A DNA stretch of 64,000 nucleotides from Celeribacter indicus (GTDB lineage: Bacteria; Pseudomonadota; Alphaproteobacteria; Rhodobacterales; Rhodobacteraceae), in assembly GCF_000819565.1 (NCBI RefSeq), contig NZ_CP004393.1, forward strand, positions 475,001-539,000. The letters are read 5' to 3'. Under the pieces are notes generated by a model, which searched no databases, had not been told where the DNA came from, and saw only the letters and a program-made list of their open reading frames with translations. This document shows, one piece after another, positions 1-8,761 of the stretch; position 1 is the first letter of the stretch; each line of letters begins with the position of its first letter. Made by a program: the position numbers and the translations under genes.

Positions 1-2075
<2,075 letters not shown>

Positions 2076-2151
2076 TCCAGTAAAAGCAAAACTCAGCTGC
2101 TACGGACAAACCAGAAGCATACACAATCCCTGCTTGACTTGGCTCTTTCCT

Positions 2152-2271
2152 CGGTTTGGTGGTCACAGCGTCAGTGAAACACCCGATCCCTTCCCGAACT
2201 CGGCCGTTAAGCACGACCGCGCCAATGGTACTGCGTCTCAAGACGTGGGAGAGTAGGTCACCGCCAAACCT
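2152..2271 (+). rRNA. 5S ribosomal RNA
   Basis: A sequence of about 115-120 nt follows the 23S end by roughly 80 nt. The 5' segment GTTTGGTGG pairs with the 3' segment CCGCCAAAC to form helix I, and the internal block CCCGATCCCTTCCCGAACTC is typical of bacterial 5S. The order 23S-5S-tRNA-fMet is usual for rrn operons of Rhodobacterales. The ends are set by the terminal helix and may be off by a few bases. Confidence 0.93.
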
Positions 2272-2344
2272 AGTAAAGAGCCCATAATCTCTCTCAACGA
2301 TGTGCCCCCGATCGATAAATCGCCCGTGGGCAAAAATACCCTGT

Positions 2345-2423
<79 letters not shown>

Positions 2424-2430
2424 AAAATAA

Positions 2431-2465
2431 GGCCCCCGAGCGCTTCAACGCCGGGGGCCTTTTTT
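2431..2465 (+). terminator. Rho-independent terminator of the rrn operon
   Basis: The arms GGCCCCCG and CGGGGGCC enclose a short loop and are followed by a run of six T. It sits 9 nt after the tRNA-fMet CCA end, the expected place for the end of the rrn transcript. Confidence 0.9.
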
Positions 2466-2513
2466 AATGCCTCAACACCACCTCAAATTTTAGAGGGAAT
2501 CCCGAGCCAGGAT

Positions 2514-2861
2514 TTACCGACCCGACTTGATCCGATAGGCCATGACGGCGCCGACCATTTCCTCACGGGCACGGTCTGAGGCTGTGCCAGAAATGAAACG
2601 ACGCACCGAAGATCGCGAAACGCCAAGCTCGCGAGCGGCCTCACATCGCGATCCAAAGGTGACGCCAAGTATAGTCGTCTTGACCGGAGCCGCTGGCCGA
2701 TAATTTCGAGGGGCTTTATTTCCAAGGCCAAGTGCGTCGAGATTTCCGCGGCGACTCAACATTTGTGAAACTGCGGTCTGGGTGACGCCGTGCGCCTTAG
2801 CGGCCTCTTTCATGCTTGGGTAATATTTCCCACGCACAACTACGGGACATGTGCAGCCCAT
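2514..2861 (-). CDS. Small DNA-binding-like protein with two helix-turn-helix repeats
   Basis: The product is 115 aa with no enzyme motif I recognise. It contains two similar halves. Around residues 15-35 there is a segment with PSMKEAAKAHGVTQTAVSQM, and around 70-90 one with RCEAARELGVSRSSVRRFIS. Each looks like a short helix-turn-helix of the NUMOD1 kind found in phage and homing-nuclease proteins. ATG at 2861 is preferred; an in-frame TTG lies one codon upstream. It overlaps the stop of the 50-aa gene upstream, which implies coupled translation. The location between an rrn operon and an IS suggests mobile or phage origin. Function is unknown; DNA binding is inferred from the repeats only. 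Confidence 0.6.
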   Translation of the reverse strand: MGCTCPVVVRGKYYPSMKEAAKAHGVTQTAVSQMLSRRGNLDALGLGNKAPRNYRPAAPVKTTILGVTFGSRCEAARELGVSRSSVRRFISGTASDRAREEMVGAVMAYRIKSGR

Positions 2862-3013
2862 CAAACAAACACCAGAGCGCCGATCACCATACCGGCAAGC
2901 GCGTCGAAGAGCAGGACAAGAAAGAGAAGCGCGATAAGGCCAGTGCCGTTCGGATGGTCCCGGCCATAGTCGCTCGTTTCAAGGTTCTCGGTGCTGTAGG
3001 GTTTATCGGACAT
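2861..3013 (-). CDS. Small single-span membrane protein (50 aa), unknown
   Basis: A short frame starts with ATG at 3013 and ends with TGA at 2861, overlapping the start of the helix-turn-helix gene. The first 25 residues are polar. The rest is hydrophobic, with GLIALLFLVLLFDALAGMVI forming one membrane segment. A Shine-Dalgarno-like GGAGAGG lies 5 nt before the ATG, and its first GG comes from the terminal bases of the IS6-family element whose end is at 3023. The IS therefore inserted right at the ribosome-binding site, cutting the pair off from its original promoter. I do not recognise a family; a phage-type or accessory small protein is likely. Confidence 0.5.
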   Translation of the reverse strand: MSDKPYSTENLETSDYGRDHPNGTGLIALLFLVLLFDALAGMVIGALVFV

Positions 3014-3022
3014 TTGACCTCT

Positions 3023-3840
3023 CCGGTGTTGTCACGTTAAGCTTGGCACGGTTGCTCATTGCAATGTCTGGACATAGTTCGGGACGATGCAGAAACAGTT
3101 GATCAGCTACAAACGCCACCGCTTTCCGCCGCAAATCATCGCTCATGCGGTCTGGTTGTACGTTCGTTTCAACCTGAGCCTTCGCGAAGTGGAAGAGATG
3201 CTGCTGGAACGAGGTATCGACGTTTCCTACGAGACCATTCGGCGGTGGGTCCGCAAATTTGGGCCGCAGATCGCCCGAAACTTACGCTGCGGCCAGCGCT
3301 GCCCCGGCGATATCTGGCACCTCGACGAGGTTGTCGTGGTGATATCGGGGCGTAAATTCTGGCTCTGGCGCGCCGTCGATCAGGATGGGACCGTGCTGGA
3401 GGAAATCCTTCAATCCAGGCGTAACAAACGAGCCGCAAAGCGCCTTTTGAGATCCCTGATAAAGCGATTTGGCCTGCCCAAGCGGATCGTCACCGACAAG
3501 CTGCGGTCCTATGGAGCCGCGAAACGTGACGTCGCGCCGGGACTGGAACACCGTTCCCATAAAGGTCTGAATAATCGGGCTGAAAACAGTCACCTGCCGT
3601 TCAGGAAACGCGAACGCTGCATGCAAGGATTTCGCTCGCCCGGCGGATTGCAGCGATTTGTTTCCACTCATTCGCCAACCCGAAATTGCTTTTCCGTCCC
3701 ATCCCGCCGCCGTACTGCCATGGCCATCCGATTTCATCGACTGGAAGCGTTCGACATCTGGAAGGCCGCCGCCGGGCTTGTTTAACTTTCCACCCAACAA
3801 ACCATCTTCAGCCGCATACTGATTAACGTGACAACACCGG
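3023..3840 (+). mobile_element. IS6-family insertion sequence (818 bp)
   Basis: It is bounded by perfect 18-bp inverted repeats: CCGGTGTTGTCACGTTAA at 3023-3040 and its reverse complement at 3823-3840. It carries one full-length transposase. The 8-bp target duplication expected for IS6 is not seen: left flank TGACCTCT, right flank TCGACCGA. This suggests that recombination or replicative rearrangement has changed one side. Its right end lies only 25 bp from the stop codon of ppsA. Confidence 0.88.
3087..3785 (+). CDS. IS6-family transposase
   Basis: This 232-aa DDE transposase is close to the usual 230-240 aa of the family. The catalytic residues appear intact: D80 in WHLDEV, D137 in VTDKLRSY and E166 in NNRAENSH. 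An N-terminal helix-turn-helix region with SLREVEEMLLERGIDVSYETI precedes the catalytic core. The C-terminal tail after about residue 200 is unlike the conserved core and may be slightly altered. It lies centrally between the perfect terminal repeats, so the element may still be mobile. Confidence 0.9.
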   Translation: MQKQLISYKRHRFPPQIIAHAVWLYVRFNLSLREVEEMLLERGIDVSYETIRRWVRKFGPQIARNLRCGQRCPGDIWHLDEVVVVISGRKFWLWRAVDQDGTVLEEILQSRRNKRAAKRLLRSLIKRFGLPKRIVTDKLRSYGAAKRDVAPGLEHRSHKGLNNRAENSHLPFRKRERCMQGFRSPGGLQRFVSTHSPTRNCFSVPSRRRTAMAIRFHRLEAFDIWKAAAGLV

Positions 3841-3865
3841 TCGACCGAACCTCTGCCCCGGCCGA

Positions 3866-6262
3866 TCACGCACGGCGCATCCTGACATCGCCCTCTTCCG
3901 CCAGCGCGACATTGCGTTTGACCTCCAGAAAACTGTCTGGAGTCACGGAGATCGTGTCGATCCCCGCCTTGACCAGCAGCCGCGCGAAATCGGGGTCGTT
4001 GCTGGGCGCCTGTCCGCATAGCCCGATTTTACGCCCGGCTTCGCGTGCGCGGCGAATGGCGGTTTCGATCATCCAGATCACGGCCGGGTCGCGCTCGCGG
4101 AAGACCTCGGCCAGCGCCTCGCTGTCGCGGTCGACCCCCAGGGTAAGCTGGGTCAGGTCGTTCGACCCGATGGAGAACCCGTCGAAACGCTCGGCGAATT
4201 CCGCGGCCCGGATCACGTTCGACGGGATCTCGGTCATTACATAGACTTCGAGCCCGTTTTCCCCGCGCGTCAGGCCATTCGCGGTCATCACCTCCAGGAC
4301 CTTGTCCGCCTCCTCGGGTGAGCGGCAGAATGGCACCATGACGATGACATTCGTGAACCCCATGTCGTCCCTCAGCCGTTTCAGCGCAACGCATTCCAGC
4401 GCGAAGGCGTCACGGTAGAATTCCGAATAGTAGCGTGCTGCGCCGCGGAGTCCGATCATCGGGTTTTCCTCCAGGGGCTCGAAATGGCGGCCACCGAGAA
4501 GGTCGGCATATTCGTTCGACTTGAAGTCGCTCAGCCGGACGATCACCGGCTTCGGGTGCCAGACGGCGGCAATCCGCGCCAGTCCCATGGCCAGGCATTC
4601 CGTAAAATAGCTGCGCCCATCCTTGTATCCCTTCGTCAGTTCAGCGATGGCGCTGCGCTCGGTCGCGTCCGTCACTCTTTCGGGGTTCAGCAGGGCCAGC
4701 GGGTGCACCTTGATCTCGTTGCTCACCAGGAATTCCATTCGCGCCAGACCCACACCGTCCGCCGGAAGCCGCCACCACCGGACGGCGGCGGAGGGATTGG
4801 CGATATTCAGCATCACGCCGGTGCGTGTCTCCGGCACGTCGTCGAGCGAGATATCCCTGACGTCTATATGTCCCAATCCGTCATAGACGACCCCGGTCCC
4901 GCCTTCGGCGCAGGAGACGGTCACGTCCTGGCCGTCGTGCAGGACATGGGTTGCATTGCCGGTTCCGACCACCGCGGGAAGGCCCAGTTCACGGCTGACG
5001 ATGGCGGCATGCGACGTGCGCCCGCCGTGGTCGGTGACAATGGCGGCGGCGCGCTTCATGACCGGTACCCAGTCGGGGTCGGTGGTCGAGGTGACGAGCA
5101 CCGAGCCATCGACGAAGCGGTCGATCTCGTCGGCGGAACGGATCAGGCACACCCGGCCCGCAGCCGCCGCACTCCCGACACTAAGTCCGTCCACCATCAG
5201 CCTGCCTGCCGGTGTGACCTCGAAGGACTGGAACACGGCGCCGGTCTTGCGCGATTGTACCGTCTCGGGGCGGGCCTGAACGATAAACAATTCGCCGGTC
5301 TCCCCGTCCTTCGCCCATTCCATGTCCATCGCGACGCCGTAATGCGCCTCGATGGTCTTTGCGTAGCGCGCCAGTTCCACCACCTCTGCATCGCTCAGCG
5401 TGAAGCGCTCGCGCTCCGCCAGGGAGGTGGGCACGTTGCGCGTCGCCGCCTCGCCGGCCCGGCCGTGGATCATCTTGATCTCTTTCGCGCCCAGCCTCCT
5501 GGCGACGACGGGCAGCCGGCCGGGATCGTCGAGGAAGGGCTTGAACACCTGAAACTCATCCGGGTCCACCGCGCCCTGAACGACGTTTTCGCCAAGCCCC
5601 CACGCGCCGTTGATCAGCACGAAACGGTCGCAGCCGCTCTCCGTGTCGATCGAGAACATGACGCCCGAACTGCCGATGTCGGAGCGCACCATCATCTGAA
5701 CCCCGACCGACAGCGCGATCTCCGTCTGGCCGAAGCCATGGATCTGGCGGTAGGTGATCGCCCTGTCGGTGAAAAGCGAGGCATAGCACCGGCGGCAGGC
5801 GTCGAGCAGCGCGGCCTCGCCGGTGACATTGAGAAACGTCTCCTGCTGTCCGGCGAAGCTTGCCTCGGGCAGGTCTTCGGCGGTGGCGGAGGATCGGACG
5901 GCGACCGCCGGCTTCGTGCGGCCGCTGCGTGTCGTCAGCTCCCGATAGGCGGCGCGAATCGCGTCCGCCGTCTCCTTCGGCCATTCGCCGGAGGTGATTG
6001 CGGTCCTTATGGCCAGGCCAGCCTCGCGCAGCGTCGTGCGCCCGGCCTCGAGCGCGTCGATACGCTCCGCAATGACCCGCTCGAGGCCATTGGCCGTGAT
6101 GAAGCCGCGATAGGCATCCGCCGTTGTGGCAAATCCCTGCGGCACGCGAATGTTTTTCGCCCCGAGGGTCGAGATCATCTCGCCCAGTGACGCATTCTTG
6201 CCGCCCACGCGCGCGACGTCTCCGCGGCGCAGATTCTCGAACCAGATCAGAAGCTCGGACAC
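3866..6262 (-). CDS. ppsA: Phosphoenolpyruvate synthase (pyruvate, water dikinase)
   Basis: The enzyme converts pyruvate, ATP and water to phosphoenolpyruvate, AMP and phosphate for gluconeogenesis. At 798 aa it has the full family length. It has an N-terminal ATP-grasp/pyruvate-binding domain (about 1-340, with GGKNASLGEM and VRSSATAEDLP). A swivelling phosphohistidine domain carries DHGGRTSHAAIVSREL (His418), and a C-terminal TIM-barrel domain has GLRGAARYYSEFYRDAF and SIGSNDLTQLTLGVDRDS. The start follows an Fnr-like box about 57 bp upstream. It is the first of four minus or divergent genes (Usp, alcohol dehydrogenase, P-type ATPase) that look like a low-oxygen energy cluster. The IS6 element ends 25 bp past its stop. 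Confidence 0.95.
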   Translation of the reverse strand: MSELLIWFENLRRGDVARVGGKNASLGEMISTLGAKNIRVPQGFATTADAYRGFITANGLERVIAERIDALEAGRTTLREAGLAIRTAITSGEWPKETADAIRAAYRELTTRSGRTKPAVAVRSSATAEDLPEASFAGQQETFLNVTGEAALLDACRRCYASLFTDRAITYRQIHGFGQTEIALSVGVQMMVRSDIGSSGVMFSIDTESGCDRFVLINGAWGLGENVVQGAVDPDEFQVFKPFLDDPGRLPVVARRLGAKEIKMIHGRAGEAATRNVPTSLAERERFTLSDAEVVELARYAKTIEAHYGVAMDMEWAKDGETGELFIVQARPETVQSRKTGAVFQSFEVTPAGRLMVDGLSVGSAAAAGRVCLIRSADEIDRFVDGSVLVTSTTDPDWVPVMKRAAAIVTDHGGRTSHAAIVSRELGLPAVVGTGNATHVLHDGQDVTVSCAEGGTGVVYDGLGHIDVRDISLDDVPETRTGVMLNIANPSAAVRWWRLPADGVGLARMEFLVSNEIKVHPLALLNPERVTDATERSAIAELTKGYKDGRSYFTECLAMGLARIAAVWHPKPVIVRLSDFKSNEYADLLGGRHFEPLEENPMIGLRGAARYYSEFYRDAFALECVALKRLRDDMGFTNVIVMVPFCRSPEEADKVLEVMTANGLTRGENGLEVYVMTEIPSNVIRAAEFAERFDGFSIGSNDLTQLTLGVDRDSEALAEVFRERDPAVIWMIETAIRRAREAGRKIGLCGQAPSNDPDFARLLVKAGIDTISVTPDSFLEVKRNVALAEEGDVRMRRA

Positions 6263-6318
6263 GATTTTCCTCCCCCATCAGACTGGACGCACTCTGGAAG
6301 GCACGAAGCGCGCAGTCA

Positions 6319-6332
6319 TTGATGGAAGTCAA
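6319..6332 (-). promoter_or_regulatory. Fnr/FnrL-type box upstream of ppsA
   Basis: TTGAT-GGAA-GTCAA matches the Fnr consensus TTGAT-N4-ATCAA with one mismatch and is almost perfectly dyadic. Its centre is about 63 bp upstream of the ppsA ATG. A class II activator position at -41.5 would place the transcript start about 20 nt before the start codon. Regulation by an oxygen-sensing Fnr/FnrL protein is inferred. Confidence 0.65.
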
Positions 6333-6398
6333 TGCGGACGGGAACCGGAAGCCCGCGGCATCGTCGCACGACAGGGCGTCCGAGAAAACGCGTGCCGC

Positions 6399-7232
6399 TC
6401 ACTTCGAGAGAAGGACAGGCACCCTTGCGTTCTCAAGGAGATGCGAGGTCACGGCACCGATGACGAAATCGTAGAACTGCGAGTGGCCGAAGGCTCCGGT
6501 CGCAACGAGTTGAGCGTCGCTTTCGGCCGCCGCCGACAGCAGCGCCTTGCCGATCTCGCTTGATTTGGCGTCGCGGTCGACGAGCGTGGCAGAGTAGCCG
6601 CGCCGATCCAGCGCGGCCGCGAAATCGTCGCGGCTGCCGGCCAGGTGCGAGCTTGAATAGGCGTCGCGGGAGACCGCCAGCAGGTCGATCGCCGCTCCCG
6701 CCTCCGTCAGGGTCAGCACGTCATGCGCCGCCCTTGCGGATTCCCGCGTGTCGCTCCAGCCGATCAGGACGCGTTTCGCGGGCAGGGCCGGCGACACCTC
6801 GCGCGGCAGCACGAGCGTCGGTCTCCCGGACTGCCGGATCGCCTGACTGCGCATGCGCGCGGCGCTGGCGGGTTCTTCCTTCGGATCGGCGGTTCCCAGC
6901 GCCACAAGATCGACGCCACGCAGGCAGGACAGGAGATAGGCCTCGTCCGCCAGGCGACCGTCGCGTTGGCTGCGGTACTCTCCGGCAATGCCTGCACGCC
7001 GCACGGCCTCCGAGAAGGCCTTTTCGATCTGCGCGTCCTCTTCCTGATGCCAGTTCTGCACCTCGGGAACGACCATGACATCCATACCCGCGCTGTAGAC
7101 GACGGCGGGTTCGACCGGGTGTACCCCGATCAGATGTGCATCCAGTTGACGGGCAAGCTCCGCACCCGCCGGAGCGAGCCAAGCGGCCTCGTCAGGTGAA
7201 AACAGCACGAGTGTGATGGTCTTGATGGTCAT
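6399..7232 (-). CDS. Universal stress protein, tandem Usp domains
   Basis: The product is 277 aa, the length of two UspA domains in tandem. The first domain starts with TIKTITLVLFSPDEAAW. The second, from about residue 150, starts with KRVLIGWSDTRESARA and ends with GAFGHSQFYDFVIGAVTSHL, which matches the G-x2-G-x9-G-(S/T) nucleotide-binding signature. Such proteins bind ATP and help cells through starvation, hypoxia and oxidative stress; the exact job is not known. It lies between ppsA and an alcohol dehydrogenase on the same strand. A weak Fnr-like box about 76 bp upstream of the ATG suggests induction under low oxygen. Confidence 0.88.
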   Translation of the reverse strand: MTIKTITLVLFSPDEAAWLAPAGAELARQLDAHLIGVHPVEPAVVYSAGMDVMVVPEVQNWHQEEDAQIEKAFSEAVRRAGIAGEYRSQRDGRLADEAYLLSCLRGVDLVALGTADPKEEPASAARMRSQAIRQSGRPTLVLPREVSPALPAKRVLIGWSDTRESARAAHDVLTLTEAGAAIDLLAVSRDAYSSSHLAGSRDDFAAALDRRGYSATLVDRDAKSSEIGKALLSAAAESDAQLVATGAFGHSQFYDFVIGAVTSHLLENARVPVLLSK

Positions 7233-7307
7233 TCCGATCTCCTTCCTGGTCCGTTACGTCTTCCATGCCATTGCCTCGCTTGTGTCCCGAGCGCGGCCGC
7301 CGGGTCA

Positions 7308-7321
7308 TTGACAGACGTCAT
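7308..7321 (-). promoter_or_regulatory. Weak Fnr-like box upstream of the Usp gene
   Basis: TTGAC-AGAC-GTCAT differs from TTGAT-N4-ATCAA at three positions but keeps the TTGA and TCA cores and the spacing. It lies about 76 bp before the Usp ATG. On its own it would be weak, but it gains support from better boxes at 6319 and 8639 in the same cluster. Confidence 0.4.
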
Positions 7322-7395
7322 CGGGGCCGCCGGACCCCGCGATGACCTCCCTCGACCTGTCCCGGATCGAAGGTCGGCCAGGACATGCACCCGCG

Positions 7396-8379
7396 TCACG
7401 GAACCAGCACCGCGGCGCCGCTCAACTGCCCGGAGCGAAGATCGTTCAGCGCGCGATTGGCCTGTTCCAGGGGATAGGCCGTGGTCTCGGTCTCGATGCC
7501 GGCCTCGATGGCCAGCGGCAGGAACTCGTCGCCATCGCTGCGCGTCAGATTCGCGACCGAGCGGATGACCCGTTCATGCCAGAGATCGGCATAGGGAAAG
7601 GCGGGAATGTCACTCATATGGATGCCCCCCGACACGACGCTACCACCCTTGCGCACCGCTTTCAGCGCCTTGGGGACAAGCGCGCCGACAGGTGCGAAGA
7701 TCAGCGCGGCATCCAGCGGCTCGGGCGACCCGGCGTCGGACGAGCCTGCCCAGACCGCGCCGAGGCGACGGGCGAAGTCCTGCGCCGTCCGGTCTCCGGG
7801 GCGTGTGAAGGCATAGACCTCCTTGCCCTGCCAGACGCAGAGCTGGCACAGGATGTGCGCCGCCGCGCCAAAACCGTAAAGGCCGATACGGTCGGCTGGT
7901 CCGGCGAGTTTCAGCGTGCGATATCCGATCAGCCCGGCACACAGCAGCGGTGCCAGTCGCACCGGGTCCGCATCGTCGGGCAGGGGAAAGACATAGCCGG
8001 CATCGGCCAGGCAATATTCGGCGTAGCCGCCGTCACGGGTATAGCCGGTGAATTCAGGCGCGTCGCAGAGGTTCTCGCGATGGGCGCGGCAGTAAGGACA
8101 GATCCCGCAGGTCCGCCCCAGCCACGGCACTCCGACCCGCTGGCCCGGCGCCAGCCTGTCTACACCGGCGCCGATGGCGTCCACGCGTCCGACGATCTCG
8201 TGCCCCGGCACCAGCGGCAGGGCGGGATCGGACAATTCGCCATCGCATATATGCAAATCGGTGCGGCAGACGCCGCAGGCCTCCACCTTCAGCCGGACCT
8301 CGCCCGGTCCCGGATCCGGGACCGGCAGATCTCGAGCGAGCAGCGGAGCGTTCGGCCGCTCCAGGACCATCGCACGCAT
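7396..8379 (-). CDS. Zinc-dependent alcohol dehydrogenase family protein
   Basis: This is a medium-chain dehydrogenase/reductase of 327 aa. The catalytic zinc region is visible as ACGVCRTDLHICDGE and PGHEIVGRV. The structural zinc lobe has CGICPYCRAHRENLC, with four cysteines. The Rossmann domain has IGLYGFGAAAHIL. The likely reaction is NAD(P)-dependent interconversion of an alcohol and an aldehyde; the substrate cannot be told. It is close to the single-Zn-ADH type often found beside Usp and PEP synthase genes in facultative anaerobes. It is divergent from the P-type ATPase gene. Confidence 0.85.
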   Translation of the reverse strand: MRAMVLERPNAPLLARDLPVPDPGPGEVRLKVEACGVCRTDLHICDGELSDPALPLVPGHEIVGRVDAIGAGVDRLAPGQRVGVPWLGRTCGICPYCRAHRENLCDAPEFTGYTRDGGYAEYCLADAGYVFPLPDDADPVRLAPLLCAGLIGYRTLKLAGPADRIGLYGFGAAAHILCQLCVWQGKEVYAFTRPGDRTAQDFARRLGAVWAGSSDAGSPEPLDAALIFAPVGALVPKALKAVRKGGSVVSGGIHMSDIPAFPYADLWHERVIRSVANLTRSDGDEFLPLAIEAGIETETTAYPLEQANRALNDLRSGQLSGAAVLVP

Positions 8380-8761
8380 GGACGCCTCGTGCCTCGGTTG
8401 GCGGCCCAGGTGGCCGCATGATCAGTTCGTCCCCTCAAGGGGCGATGCACCAGGGTGCCAACAGCTTTCCTGGCGCCGCCCGATCAGTCTACGCGATGGC
8501 GGCGAAAAGATCCACCGACCGTTCCTTGCCCGCAGAGAGCAGGTCGCCCGGCTGGCGTCTTGCCGGTTGGACGCTTTCTGATAGGCTTGGCACCGTCGGA
8601 GGCGACCAACCGGCGCCGTCGGATCGGTGCTGGACCCGTTGACGGGCATCAACGCCGGTTTCGTTGCAGCGTGGCACATGATTGACGACAGCAACTGCCT
8701 GAAATGGCGGGAGGCGCGCTCTCTTGTCGAGAAACGGGATCAGAACAAGGGAGTGGACCGG
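8380..8761. other. Intergenic region between divergent adh and P-type ATPase genes
   Basis: About 380 bp without a convincing gene. It holds the Fnr-type box at 8639-8652. An open frame continues upstream of the ATPase start to 8627, but that extension has no homology I recognise and no ribosome-binding site. I therefore treat 8380-8761 as a regulatory gap with the promoters of both genes. Confidence 0.6.
8639..8652 (+). promoter_or_regulatory. Fnr/FnrL-type box upstream of the P-type ATPase
   Basis: TTGAC-GGGC-ATCAA matches the Fnr consensus TTGAT-N4-ATCAA with a single mismatch. It is centred about 116 bp before the ATPase ATG and about 267 bp before the divergent alcohol dehydrogenase ATG. 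It is the third Fnr-like site in this 5-kb cluster. Confidence 0.62.

Noticed and set aside
3015..3848. Possible 8-bp target duplication of the IS6 element
   Set aside because: The flanks TGACCTCT and TCGACCGA differ, so no duplication can be claimed.
4484..6190. A 568-codon frame antisense to ppsA
   Set aside because: Arg/His/Gly-rich composition typical of the shadow of a high-GC gene; ppsA on the other strand is full length with all motifs.
8680..8695. A second Fnr-like site TTGACGACAGCAA before the ATPase
   Set aside because: Spacing is one base short and the right half does not match; the site at 8639 is clearly better.
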